Positions 49,325 through 60,256 of a stretch of DNA of 64,000 bases are shown one piece after another (position 1 is the stretch's first letter; every line of letters starts with the position of its first letter). Location: contig JANUWI010000019.1 of assembly GCA_025504975.1 (NCBI GenBank), forward strand, positions 186,001-250,000, in the 5' to 3' direction. A program made the translations under genes and the position numbers. The notes beneath the pieces were generated by a model. It ran no database searches, was not told where the DNA came from, and was given only the letters and a program-made list of their open reading frames with translations. This DNA is from Plenodomus lindquistii (lineage: Eukaryota; Ascomycota; Dothideomycetes; Pleosporales; Leptosphaeriaceae).

Positions 49325-50234
49325 GGTGGCTGTGGCTGTTGTGGCGAGGGGCTCTCAGACGAGGAGGCAGGTGGAGGGTCGTAAGAGGGAAGGAACGAGC
49401 GAGGCAGCGACAGGCACGTGGGTTGGTCGGTCGAGAAGGAGAAGGCAAGCCGGCAGGCAGGTAGGCAGGCGCAGTCGAGGATATAAGGCTAAGCGCGGCG
49501 TGCTGTGATGGCTGCTGCGTCGACACAAAGCGGGGCGGCGGCTGTCGAAACCGGCGGGCGGGCGGGCAGACAATGGCTCGGATGGCAACGTCTTCGCCGG
49601 ACACGCACAAGCAACGGGCAGGCGATTGCCAAAGTGAAGATGCAGAAAAGCGGTCTTGCTGTGCCACTTCGCGTCCTCCGCGACGCTGTGGTGGGGTCCA
49701 ACGCCAGTCGCAATGCCATGAGGGGCTGCGGCCGGCTAGACTAGGGAAGGTGCGACCCTTAGCACCTTCCACAGACCGCTTGCTCCGCCCGGCGCGCTAG
49801 TCCCGCCTTATGGCCAGGACAGCTGCCCTATTGAAGCTCAACACCGTTCACCCCTTTACCCAGATGAACACGGCAAAGGCGACGTACCTCACTGTCTTGA
49901 TGATGCAGGCGTACGACACTTGTTACATGGCTGAACATGGTGATGATTTTCGCGGCCTTTGTTACCTTGACCACTCACAGTCGCTCGTGGGACCGTGGCC
50001 AAATCCGCTGCCTTGCCGTAGCAGCAACCCAGGGACCGGTCCTCGCGACCCATTTTTCCGTTCTAAGTGTTATCCTAGTTCCGTGTGTCGAACAATGTGG
50101 TATCATAAGAGACCAAACGCCAAAGTTCAAGGAAATGGTGCCATACGTTTCGTCGAATAACTGGCTGAACAAACAATACAGTGACCCAAGCTCAAGACCA
50201 CTGGCATAATTCCCGTCAAGTGACTTCTCCTTCG
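49325..50234. other. Intergenic region between SLT2 and the protease-like gene
   Basis: Holds the SLT2 promoter and the 3' flank of the next minus-strand gene. CT/GC-rich sequence near 49380-49470 lies in the SLT2 upstream region. No gene is supported. Confidence 0.5.
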
Positions 50235-52427
50235 TCATGATTCGTAAGAAAACCTCCGCCGCGAGGTGTCTGTCGAGCCCCCCGATGGCGAGATCGGGGA
50301 GAGCAGCTCCTCTCCAGCCTCGGCTCTGCTGCCACTCCAAGGCTGATAAGGTGGTAAATGGAGCAAAGCGTCGGAAGCCTCAAGCAAAGCACCATCTCTT
50401 GGCATCCGTGGCGTTACTGGCGATACGTTACTATAGTTTGGCAGTCTACCACTGACTGACGTGACTTCGTTTGGGGAGACTGGGGCAAGCCGTCGAGAGG
50501 CCTCTTCTATAACAAGCGTCACGCCAGGAGTGTTGTGAGGATCAACACCGTTATATATTCGCTCTCGTACCACCAGTGTCTCTTTTTCTGATAGTTGGCG
50601 TCCTCCTGCTTCTTGGGGCTGTGGTACGTCCCCTGGCATCTCATAGATCTGTCGCTCAGTATTTTCGATCTCATTAACCGCCGATTCCTCCTTTTGTCTG
50701 CTCCCTGGCTCATGGCGCACCGTGGATGTGCCAGGTAGCTCTGCTTTGGGAAATACCGTCATGCAAACTGTACTGTCTTGAACGGGTGACGTTGGTGGTG
50801 CGTCTGATCCTTCTGAAGAGATCCTTTTCAAAGCTGCTGCTGCAGCCAGTTCGGCCTCACGCTGAGCATTGCTGGTTTCCAAATTACGCTTTTGACGACG
50901 ATGACGAACCCACAACCAAATTGAGCACAGTATCATGACCAACGCGGATCCAGAGCCTATTGAGATGCCGACTATAACTCCAGGATTAAGCATTTTCCTC
51001 TTCGAAGGGTCGAGAGGCGCCTCAAGATACTTTGCGTCGATGATTGGTTTGAGTTCAACCGGCTTTCCAAACGTCCAGTCGATAGCAGATACGGAGAAGT
51101 TCTCGCGAGCCCAATCTACTGTCAAGTACGCCTCCTGTAGAAACGTCCTGCCGAGGACCCACTGGGAGGTCCCATTCGCCCTTCTAATTGGGAAGTATCT
51201 CGTCTTTTCTTGCAACCCTCGATAGGGCGGCGATGCCTCCAGATCGAGGGCAGCGTAAGGCAATGTGATCTGCACAGTTGAGGCGGAACGATACTGCTGT
51301 CCAAGAGTGAACGTTATGTTGGGACTTTGCTCTAAAAGCTTCGCATGTAAGGAGTCGTTGACGAGGTAAAGATCGGAGTTTGCATCGTACTCTAGGCCGA
51401 AGGCCTCTTCAAGTGCCTGGCAGACTTCAAGAGGCAACCAGAGCTCAGCGATTGTTGAGTCAATGAACATGTTTAAGTCGTTCTGTTTCAGGAGATTGAT
51501 GTTCGATTGCGTAGTGGTATTCGCGGTGATACCAGCAACCCCGACAACGAGGTCGCGTTCGTTATTAGGCGCAAAGACGAAGGTCAGATCGTTCGGAATG
51601 ATTCGGGCGGCGTCATAGCCGCCGAGAGTAAGACTGCCCAAAACTGTTTGTCCATCTATGTGCAAAGTCAGTTGCGATGACCAACATACATTCCAAGAGT
51701 TCTTACGGTATTGAGCACCTGCTGTATAACCAAACGAGAGGCTTGGAATACTACCCTGGTCAAACAAATTTACGAGATAAGATGGTGCAGATGGCTCGGA
51801 CGTGGAAAAATTGGTCGGCTTGTGATGTAGCCCAATGTGGCCGAGCCAGAAATTTGGTGTGATGAGCGTGCCAACTGTGCTGTTCGCTGTGACCGGTCCC
51901 TCTTCTCCTGGAAAGCCCGTGGCTACAGAATCGAACCCATAATATCCGTTGCCATCCAAGCCTAGTGTTTTTTCCATCCAGAGTTGATAATAGCCCTTCT
52001 CTTTCCATGAGGAAGACTGCGAAGTATTGAAAAGGAAACCACGACTATGCTCACAGTCCGAGTTCAACGCATAATACGGCGTGACTTGTCCCGTGCTCGG
52101 ATCAGTAGAATTCGAGACACAGGCCAGTCGATTGACAACCCATAGCTGTTGACTTGCAGTCGACACAAGTACTCGGGCATTCTGACGGGGTTCGCCTATG
52201 AACAGACTGAATGTGTTCCACGAGCCGTCGACGCCCATCCAATCCTGGTCAGGTGCAATTGTCACTGGCGCAGGGACCGAGACTACGCCCGGCGCAAGTT
52301 TATGGTCGCCGACCTTTGTGGTGTTCTTTTGTACGTACTCGGCGGTAAGGCATGGCAGGAAAAGTGTTATCGCGAAAAGAATGTACATCGTCGAAGGAAA
52401 GCCGCGGTTGGCTTGCGAGAGGGGCAT
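50235..52427 (-). CDS. Membrane-anchored pepsin-like (A1 family) protein with altered active site
   Basis: Predicted exons 52427-51707 and 51655-50235, 713 residues; the 51-nt intron (GTAAGA donor, CTGAC branch, ACATAG acceptor) has no stop, so unspliced RNA would give 730. A signal peptide starts at Met1 or, more typically, at Met14 (MYILFAITLFLPCLTA). The lumenal part has the A1 fold: NTFSLFIGEPRQNARVLVST precedes ASQQLWVV, and FIDSTIAELWLP is the second lobe. Normal motifs are DTGS and DTGT; here the first Asp is Ser, so peptidase activity is doubtful. QWVLGRTFLQEAYLTVD is the conserved C-terminal strand. A single membrane helix (VIVGISIGSGSALVMILCSI) leads to a basic cytosolic tail of about 180 residues. 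It may be a wall sensor or pseudoprotease. Confidence 0.88.
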   Translation of the reverse strand: MPLSQANRGFPSTMYILFAITLFLPCLTAEYVQKNTTKVGDHKLAPGVVSVPAPVTIAPDQDWMGVDGSWNTFSLFIGEPRQNARVLVSTASQQLWVVNRLACVSNSTDPSTGQVTPYYALNSDCEHSRGFLFNTSQSSSWKEKGYYQLWMEKTLGLDGNGYYGFDSVATGFPGEEGPVTANSTVGTLITPNFWLGHIGLHHKPTNFSTSEPSAPSYLVNLFDQGSIPSLSFGYTAGAQYRKNSWNVCWSSQLTLHIDGQTVLGSLTLGGYDAARIIPNDLTFVFAPNNERDLVVGVAGITANTTTQSNINLLKQNDLNMFIDSTIAELWLPLEVCQALEEAFGLEYDANSDLYLVNDSLHAKLLEQSPNITFTLGQQYRSASTVQITLPYAALDLEASPPYRGLQEKTRYFPIRRANGTSQWVLGRTFLQEAYLTVDWARENFSVSAIDWTFGKPVELKPIIDAKYLEAPLDPSKRKMLNPGVIVGISIGSGSALVMILCSIWLWVRHRRQKRNLETSNAQREAELAAAAALKRISSEGSDAPPTSPVQDSTVCMTVFPKAELPGTSTVRHEPGSRQKEESAVNEIENTERQIYEMPGDVPQPQEAGGRQLSEKETLVVRERIYNGVDPHNTPGVTLVIEEASRRLAPVSPNEVTSVSGRLPNYSNVSPVTPRMPRDGALLEASDALLHLPPYQPWSGSRAEAGEELLSPISPSGGSTDTSRRRFSYES

Positions 52428-53868
52428 GCTGGGTGACTAAGCGTCGCGTGGAGAGCACGGATGCGGCGCTCAACCACAATGATCGCGGGCAGCTTCACCA
52501 AGTAAAGGGCGCATCGTGTCCCACCACAGCGCGAGATGGAGAGAGAAGCATTGCAAAAGACCGTACACGCGCAGTCGTCGGAGTGGTCTTGCGCCAGATC
52601 AGCCGAGCTTCCTCCAGCAGGCCAAGGAGTATATTGCCATTCTGCGCCTAACGACATTTGGCCTTCGCCGCGGCGAGATCCCCAAGGGATGAGCTCGAGG
52701 TCTACTGTAACCGCTCTCTACATGCCCAGCAAGTTCAACGTTGACATCGCGTAGTACCACCAGCGCGTGCTTCGGCCAGTGCCTCCTCGATGCCAGTATC
52801 TTGGTCGCCAAGCGTGGCTTCAACGACCATCAATCCCCATGATGATGTTGTTCGTCCGCTACTATCATCCGGTGAACTTCCCGCAAGGATCATTAATGGA
52901 TATTCGACGGTTGTCGTAGCTGGCCCAGCCCCTCGTTTCAACTCCGCCCACATAGCGGCCACTACCCGTTCGCGCAATATGTGGAGCGATCGTGAGCCCT
53001 ACAATCCTGACAGCGAGACGGCCCATGGCGCTCTCGCCGCCATGGCTTTTTCATAAATGCCACGGAGTTCGGCTTATTACAATAATCATGCGACTCATGG
53101 GCAGATATGTGGCTTGTGTGCCTAGGCATCGACAGTCTTAACACCATCCAAGTTCGACGTAGCCCCTCAGCGCCATCTGCCCTACGATGCATCTCCCTCT
53201 TCTTCTACTCGCTAGGCGTTTTTGAAATCCAGACGACTAGCTGGGATTGATGCTTCCATATTACTGTCGTGATGGACTGACTATCTCCCCTCGCATGTCA
53301 GGGCAATCTCTTCAAACAGTCGTCATGAGAAAGTCCTTCTGTCAAGGCATAAATCGCAATCAAATGTTCAGGCATCTAGTGAACGTTGTTCCTCAAGGGA
53401 TGTCCAAGAGCATACGTGCCGTGTCACACAAACACAAGCAATAGGAGCTGCCAAGGCTGGAGGCCTTACTCCACACCTGAAGAGCAGGCAGGATTCAGGA
53501 GCCAGTAAGTTGTCTGCGGACTTATTCACGGTGCGGCTGACTGCACGCAAGGTACTGACTGTATGCTCCAGAGTATGATCTGTGGACGCGCATGCGTCTC
53601 CTCTAGTTGGTCAGTTGTGCCACTGCGCTTCACGCATCCCACCGTATCCCTTGCTCCGGGTGGCAGACAGGTGTCGGACTTGGTGACTAAAGCTCGTACC
53701 TTCCGTTTCTGTTCGTTTTGCAGAGACATACGCCTCGCGCGCTACCCGTCTGTTAATTGCCTCCTTGCCGCACCTCGCATGGCCGCCGTTCTCCTGGGCC
53801 GACTCTGTCGCAACGACGCTCACTCTCCTGTGTAGAACGCATGCTTCTGCAGCACTCTAATAAATGGC
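52428..53868. other. 1.4-kb divergent intergenic region with one possible small frame
   Basis: Contains the promoters of the protease-like gene and the GPI-type protein. One plus-strand frame at 52790-53056 (88 codons, MPVSWSPSVASTTINP to AMAFS) has coding-like composition, but no domain and no supported upstream exon, so I do not call it a gene. Confidence 0.4.
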
Positions 53869-56732
53869 ATGTTCTTGCTAAGCGCTTTCGTTGTGCTATG
53901 GCTTGCGTTCTTGCCAGTGCAGGCAGTACTTTTCCGCCGCGATAGCGCGAAATTTGCTGGTAAGGCCCCCCAAACCAAGCCTTGTGGCTTCGTATTCGCA
54001 GATGCTGACAAAGCGGTCAAGCCCCATTCTCCAACGGTTCTCTTATCACAACGACGGTGTACAACGGTATAACGGGACTTGCTGAGCTTCCTCCAGTGGC
54101 ACTCATTCCCACACTGCGGTCTCTAATAGCCGGCGACATCTCTACGTCAGAAGTTTCACATGTCGAAAATGTACGGACGACCCAGACATATCCAATTGCG
54201 CCACTGTCGACACCAGAGTCGCCCAATTCGGACAAAATTATCTCAGTAACATCCCCTGCGGCTACCTTGACATCTCAGCGCCTCTCCACAGCCAACGTCG
54301 CCGGCGCTGTATCCCCTAGTGGCAATGCGACTATCACAACATCCAAGTATGCCTCTGGCAATGCTTCGTGCACCGTCAACGTTCCTAGCGCTAGCCTCAA
54401 CTTGTGGTACCCTCCAACTTACAGCTTTGCCGTGGGGACTATGACCACGATAGCGGCTGGTTTCAGCAACGATGAAACATACACCCTTATTCCTCAAACG
54501 ACCACGTTTGACGTGTCAAGTGCGCTTGAAACAAACTGGGCATGTACGACTACTTACTCGTACCGACCTGATGTAGATTGGACCGCCATTTGGTGTTCTG
54601 AATATACGGACAAGCCAGTCGCCACGATCACGTCCATTGTGTACAGATCAGCATACTCTCCATTCCCGGTTGGAGACACTGCGCCAATAACGGATGCCAT
54701 GCTGTATGATATTTACACGGAAGATCGACCATCCGCGACTACTACTCTATCAGTTGCACCCAATGTAACTCGGACGGAAACATCAGCCACGCCTTTTGTT
54801 CATTTTACGGCGTATGAAGTTGAATACAGCAACCGTACGGAAACAGTCCACTTACCATCGGCTTTCGTGTACCCATATTGGTTGAATGGCACCGAACATG
54901 AAGTAGTAGCCACGGGTCCGCTTCCGCAAGACTTCTTGGATCAGATCGCTCAGCCTGCATGCGCCCCTGGAAAACTTCAAGCCGTGATTATCGTCGTGAT
55001 TGTAGTCGATTTGTACTACGAGAATTTGCCAGGTGGTGCGGGTTTCGGCCGTTTCGAGTCGACAGCACTTGGGTTCGATGATCCAATTGCGTTGAATGAC
55101 GACCAAGTGAGCTCCAAGGTTGCTGCCTTTACAGTTGCAGATTGGGACTTGACTGCCCTCACAGCTAAGCCAGGCCCAACAAGCGTCATGCCACAGCTTG
55201 GACCGGATTCTGTTCCTACAACCGCAGGGAGAAACCTTGGCAACGCTGGTGAGGAGCCACAACCGAGTCGTGTTACCGTTGGCACCATCGGCATACTTCC
55301 CATTGTCATTGGACCGTCTTCGCAAGTTGTCATCGGCTCACAGACACTGCGACCTGGAGGGGCGCCCATAGTGGTCGGAGATGGTACTCCTGTCAGTCTC
55401 GCCCCATCAGCTACCGCCATTATAGTGGGAGGTGCAACATCCCAGCTTCCACGGGTGCTGGATTCAGGCGCTCGTCCCACTGTGCGACCGCCACCGCTTT
55501 TGACCATTGGCTCCGCAACATTCACAGCAAACGCTGCCACGCAGTTCTTGATAGCACCTGGTCAGACCTTAAGTCCAGGCAGCGTGGTTACCCTCGATGG
55601 AACGCGAGTCAGTCTTGCACCATCAGCCTCATTCGTGGTGATTGGGGTTTCCACGCAGGCGTTGCAAGCTGCGGCACAAGTCGCGACAATTCGTCCGCAA
55701 ATCGTAGTTGGTGGTTCTACAATTACTGCTCAATCAGTGTCAGATGTCACAGATGGCTCGAACTACCCTATTCTCAACTCCGACAACGCAGCGGAAGGGG
55801 ATCCGGGCCCATGGTTCGTTGTCTCAGGCCAAACACTCGCTCCTGGAGGTTCCGCTGTCACGGTGTCGGGAACAACACTTTCTCTTGCACCCTCTGGGTC
55901 GTTCTTGGTGATAAACGGCGTAACATCAGCCATCCAGCCCGCTACTGCTTTCCCGACTGTCCGTATCGGCGACTCTGTCTTCACTGCGACGTCTGGAGAT
56001 TCAGGGCACCAGTTCATCGTTAACGGACAGACCCTCGCTCCGGGTGGCCCAGCAATCACAGTATTAGGTACCACTCTATCGCTCGCGCCATCAGCTCCCT
56101 TCATTGTTGTCAACGGCGTTACATCAACTCTCCATCAACCTGCTGCTGCACAAATCACAGCGCCTCCTCTGACGATCGGCGACAGCGTGTTCCGTCCTCT
56201 ACCAGGGACAGCGATCGAGTATATGATCTTCAACATGCTTTTGACCCCAGGTGCTTCTATTGTTGCCTCTGGCGTTACGATATTCCTTGCCCCTGGTGTA
56301 ACTGCCCTAGTCGTCAACGGACGAACTAGCCACATTGCCTTCGGGGCTCAAGGCATCATCACAAATGCGCCATTGCTAACCGTTGGATCTCGGACGTATA
56401 CGGCTGTGTACGGAACTACATTCGTCATCGACGGCCAGACCCTGATACCGGGTGGTGCCATCACTGTGGATGGGACGACGATCAGTCTTGCCCACGGAGC
56501 TACGGAATTGTTATATGGCAGTTCGGGACGCAGTACTTCGAGTGTGCTGTTTCCGGCGACTACGACACGGAGTCAGAGTGTGACGCCTACAATGGAACCA
56601 AGTGCAGGTGCGAATGGAGGCGACGGCAGGGTAGCAGCTACGAGTTCGAGAGCTGATGCAGCACGTTCACTTGATGTGCGGAGCTGGGCTATTAATTTCC
56701 TGATGATCACGCTGGGTACGCTATTAGTATGA
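53869..56732 (+). CDS. Secreted, probably GPI-anchored glycoprotein with six tandem repeats
   Basis: Exons 53869-53959 and 54022-56732, 933 residues. The intron has a GTAAGG donor, a GCTGAC branch site and a TCAAG acceptor 13 bases later; it joins the signal peptide (MFLLSAFVVLWLAFLPVQA) to the mature protein. Residues about 50-400 are Ser/Thr-rich with many N-x-S/T sites. From about residue 415 there are six imperfect units of about 60-80 residues. Each has an entry strand (LLTIGSATFTA), then GQTLxPGG, then TVxGTxxSLAP and an exit strand (VVNGVTS). The C-terminus has a Ser/Ala/Asp segment and a hydrophobic tail, WAINFLMITLGTLLV, fitting a GPI-attachment signal. Likely a cell-wall or surface protein; ligand unknown. 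Confidence 0.85.
55270..56518 (+). repeat. Six coding tandem repeats in the surface protein
   Basis: Units begin near 55271, 55493, 55696, 55955, 56164 and 56366. Shared positions are LTIG or similar, GQTL-x-PGG, a VxGT turn and SLAP. The third unit carries an insertion (SDVTDGSNYPILNSDN) and the fifth has lost the GQTL core. Units are diverged, so they are old duplications. Confidence 0.8.
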
Positions 56733-57429
56733 ATGAGACAACAAGCCAGCATTGCATTAGTGTCCATCAATGACGACGCTAGAAGGCTAAAAGTGCACGA
56801 CTGCACTCAGTTCATTCAGATCCCACTACATATGTATGCCCTAGCCACATACATACACGCAAATCTACATCTTGAGAAGCATCTTTACAGTCTCCCGTCG
56901 TGCTGAACAATGAGCGCTCACTACCCAATGTGCGCCTATAACCACTTAAAAATACCAAAACAATCTACAGTCATGGCAGGTTTCGAAGTCTCAACTGGGA
57001 ATGCCCAGATCTAGGCAGCAGATGGTCACGTGAGACCCAAAAAAGGAAAGTCCTGGCAACACAAGGATGTCATGTTTAGTTCCAAAGAAGTTATTTGTGG
57101 CTACTTTCCTGGAGTGAAGACGAATTAAAAAGTACATATTGAAAGCTAGTATTGGAGCTCGGAGATCTCACATGGGTCGGTGCGCATACATGGGTATGAG
57201 GTGTGTCGGGTAGTATAGACTGGTGCCTGGCCGGCCCAATGCTAGGTACAAGTTGAGTGGATTGTTGATGCCTAAAATGTGGATCACGTAATCTACAACT
57301 TTAGTAACAACCCAAGGAGTCGTATTGCCAAATTTTGAGTAACGCTACAACGATTGCGGCGGATCTCACGGTTTGATCAGAAGCTACACAAGCCACCATT
57401 TAGCGAACAGCGGACCACCTCAAGCAATC
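56733..57429. other. Intergenic region between converging genes
   Basis: 3' flanks of the surface-protein gene (+) and the RNase III-domain gene (-). AT-rich; nothing coding seen. Confidence 0.5.
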
Positions 57430-58221
57430 CTACAAGTGCTCATGCTGATCGAAGCCCAGCACTTTCATCACCCTCTCCAATTCCTCCTCTCCACCGTCCA
57501 GATACACCGCACCAAACAACGCCTCTATCGCCGTAGCGATCACCTTGTTCGATACTACGAGCGTTCCTGGGTTCGAAATGATGCATGCGTCCAGACCCGT
57601 GCTCCGTCCTAAGCTCGCCAAATCTCCATTACCACATTTGTCATGACGTATTTGAGTCCACTTGGCTTTTGATGCTGCACTGCTCTTTTCCCACCACCAC
57701 TTACATAAGACTCCAGCCATGCGCGCGTCACCAAGGACAGCAAGCGCGGAGTTGTTGGGCGCGGCATATGTGGTGTCGTGGTAGGAGATTAGACATCCGG
57801 AAGCGTTAAGAGCATTCAGGAGATGAAACTTCGAGATCGCCGTGTAAGATAGTATGCGCTCGCAATCAGCAACTTTGTTCTCCACATTGTGGATGGTTTG
57901 AAGGTGGTCCGTCGGTAGAGGTGCGGTCGGCAAAGAGGTCGCTGCTGTGGAATGGCTTTTCGAAGCTAGGAACGGACTGATGTATCGGATATTGCTACTG
58001 GCTGGAAGACATGATCTTGATGCAGTACATGCTCTGACTAGCACATTCGTTTTGAGTGAAACCATTTTTGAAGTCCGGTTCAGCAAATTCCAGCACGATT
58101 TGCGTACAATTTTGCCAGTCATGAAGAGCTCCAAGATGGTTGAGCTACGTAGGCGGCAAGCTGTCGCCAATGGATTGGACCTTAAGCATGATATTGTGGT
58201 GCGGCGGAGGAAGAGCTTCAT
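57430..58221 (-). CDS. RNase III-domain protein, probably mitochondrial and catalytically inactive
   Basis: Single exon, 263 residues. The N-terminal 90 residues are basic and Ser/Thr-rich with few acids, like a mitochondrial presequence; internal Met at about 34 or 53 could also start translation. An RNase III fold follows: YTAISKFHLLNALNASG, then NNSALAVLGDARMAGVLCKW (signature helix) and NKVIATAIEALFGAVYLDGG. Against the E. coli enzyme, Glu38 appears as Ser and Asp114 as Thr, while Asp45 and Glu117 remain. A double-stranded RNA-binding domain is absent. An inactive single RNase III domain of this size with a presequence recalls mitoribosomal protein mL57 (yeast Mrpl15), so a structural role in the mitochondrial large subunit is the best guess. 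Confidence 0.75.
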   Translation of the reverse strand: MKLFLRRTTISCLRSNPLATACRLRSSTILELFMTGKIVRKSCWNLLNRTSKMVSLKTNVLVRACTASRSCLPASSNIRYISPFLASKSHSTAATSLPTAPLPTDHLQTIHNVENKVADCERILSYTAISKFHLLNALNASGCLISYHDTTYAAPNNSALAVLGDARMAGVLCKWWWEKSSAASKAKWTQIRHDKCGNGDLASLGRSTGLDACIISNPGTLVVSNKVIATAIEALFGAVYLDGGEEELERVMKVLGFDQHEHL

Positions 58222-58339
58222 TGTTATGCCAAGACGCTAAATGCCCCTAGCCCCTCCCCTCCTCCAGCTCATCTTGAAGCGTCCGTGATAATCATCATGC
58301 TCTGCCACCTCAATCATCTGTAGATCCATCTTCATGCTA

Positions 58340-60256
58340 CTATTGATAACAATCCTTATCTTCCTCATATTCCTCATCCGAAGCGCCATAGCCAAACCCT
58401 TCGCGGTCAGACTCTCTGTCAGACTGTAGTTCGCCCTCGGACGTGCCATACTCAAGAGCCAGGTATTCCCCATCTTCAGCCAACCCGTTCTCTTCCTGGT
58501 CGTCAAAGTAGTCGTTGAGGGTTCTTCCTATAGTTGTAGCGTCAATAGTGTGATTGGAGTCCGTACCGAAGGTATCTGTCTGCTCCGTTCCACTCAGGAC
58601 GTTCTCTTCGGCACCATTGTCTCCAGGATTGTCTTCCGCTGTTGGTTCCGTTGATCCCACTACGCCAGCTTTTACGCGCACCGCTCTACGGACCGCGCTG
58701 AACTCAGATCGGCACTCCGGACATAAGTTGCTGTTTGGTAAAATGCCGTTGGCCCATCGCCATAGACAACCATGGTGGAAGTAATGTCCGCAGACGTGAA
58801 GCCTCATGACGACTTCATCATCATCAAGGTCATCTTCAAGCCTTTCCTGGCAAACCGTGCAGCACTGTTCCGATGGCCCACCTGTCACAAGCTCCGCGAA
58901 GGTTTCAAGCTCAATGAAGGGCCCAAAGGCTTCCAGCTCGTCCGAATTATCGACGCCGACTTCTAACTCCCCATCAAAGTATCTATCCTCGTCCTCGTTT
59001 TCTCGATCCCAAAAATCTCGGTCGGTATAGAACCGACCGCCCCAGTCATATTGGCTGGGGAGAAGATGAGGACCACGGTATATGCCTTGAAGATCGAGAT
59101 CGGTATACCTCTGCGCACGATCATAGTGCCTCCCTGCAAAATCTGCTGCGGCTCCAGTTTCGCTCTGTATCTGTGCTATGATCCCTTGTACGTTTTGTCC
59201 TCCCGGCATCCAGGGCCGAGGATCAGAAGCCGGGTCCTGGGCCAGGCCGATGATGAAGTCGGTCATTTCAATGAAAAATTGACGCTCATCTCGTTGCCCT
59301 GGCCGGTGATAGATCTCAATGGCTAATTTCCATAGGTAGTCCCAGAGAAAGTCGAAGTCAACATCTTTGAGCCCATCACGGATATAGAATCGATATTGTG
59401 TGTTTGGATCCTGGTCCTCGACTTCCTCCCTGAACGCGGAGCTTGCCTGAGTGAGACCGCAGATATACCACTTGAATGAAGGCATTCCCTCAGTCGAGCT
59501 CTCCTCCATCTGATGGGCAAATGTCCAAAGTCTGACAACGGTGTCGACGACTTCGAGAAGTATTCGGAGAAGAACTCTAATGCCAACGGAGTCATTAGGG
59601 TCCCTCGTAAACTTCTCCATGACTAGCCACAGGATGCCACCCGGACCAAAGAGGTCAGGTACCGGCGCTCCCAGGCTCGGGTTGGCAGATGGGCGCCAGT
59701 TGTATTTCGGTCTACATACCGCTAGAGCTTTTAGATTCTGTAGAGCGACACGCTGAACGTCTGGAGAGATGTTCGATGCAGACAAGCCCACCAAGGCGCA
59801 TTCGACAAGCCACTTGGTACCCCGAGGGACGTTGTGATAGGAAGACCCCATATCCTCCCATAGGCTGGCCGCCGCTCCGCCGAGAACCGTCAATCGTATA
59901 TGGAAGTCAAGAGTCTTCCAGATGGCTTTGCGATCTCTCATCTCACCAAGAAATCGCGCAACCTCAAACGACTCCCGGTCAAGAGAACCACGATTACCTT
60001 CGTAGCGGAGGTAAATTACATAATCTTCCCACCATCGATGGAAATCGATCCAATTTGTCTGCGGCTTACCATGTTCTTTCTCAACTTCGATGAAATACCC
60101 GATGTAGCAGACAAGGTCGTAGAAGAATTTGATTATCAGTGCGGTGCCGTAGAAGGACTCTCGGAAGGGTAGAAGGGCCTCATTCAAGAAGGTAATATTT
60201 GACGGGACTACGGGATTCGGTGTTGATGCTGTTGCATTGGACGTGGTTTCGGACAT
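58340..60256 (-). CDS. RING-H2 finger protein, probable E3 ubiquitin ligase
   Basis: Single exon of 638 residues. The first roughly 440 residues are helical and unrecognised, with an N-terminal hydrophobic patch (GTALIIKFFYDLVCYIGYFI) that could be a membrane segment. A RING-H2 domain at about residues 468-516 reads CTVCQERL, then RLHVCGHYFHHGCLWRW, then CPECRSEF, giving the C-x2-C, C-x-H, H-x2-C, C-x2-C ligand set; the Trp after the sixth ligand is typical of E2-binding rings. The tail of about 120 residues is acidic and ends in EEDKDCYQ. It lies 118 bases upstream of the RNase III gene in the same direction, with no sign of co-transcription. Substrates are unknown. Confidence 0.88.
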   Translation of the reverse strand: MSETTSNATASTPNPVVPSNITFLNEALLPFRESFYGTALIIKFFYDLVCYIGYFIEVEKEHGKPQTNWIDFHRWWEDYVIYLRYEGNRGSLDRESFEVARFLGEMRDRKAIWKTLDFHIRLTVLGGAAASLWEDMGSSYHNVPRGTKWLVECALVGLSASNISPDVQRVALQNLKALAVCRPKYNWRPSANPSLGAPVPDLFGPGGILWLVMEKFTRDPNDSVGIRVLLRILLEVVDTVVRLWTFAHQMEESSTEGMPSFKWYICGLTQASSAFREEVEDQDPNTQYRFYIRDGLKDVDFDFLWDYLWKLAIEIYHRPGQRDERQFFIEMTDFIIGLAQDPASDPRPWMPGGQNVQGIIAQIQSETGAAADFAGRHYDRAQRYTDLDLQGIYRGPHLLPSQYDWGGRFYTDRDFWDRENEDEDRYFDGELEVGVDNSDELEAFGPFIELETFAELVTGGPSEQCCTVCQERLEDDLDDDEVVMRLHVCGHYFHHGCLWRWANGILPNSNLCPECRSEFSAVRRAVRVKAGVVGSTEPTAEDNPGDNGAEENVLSGTEQTDTFGTDSNHTIDATTIGRTLNDYFDDQEENGLAEDGEYLALEYGTSEGELQSDRESDREGFGYGASDEEYEEDKDCYQ

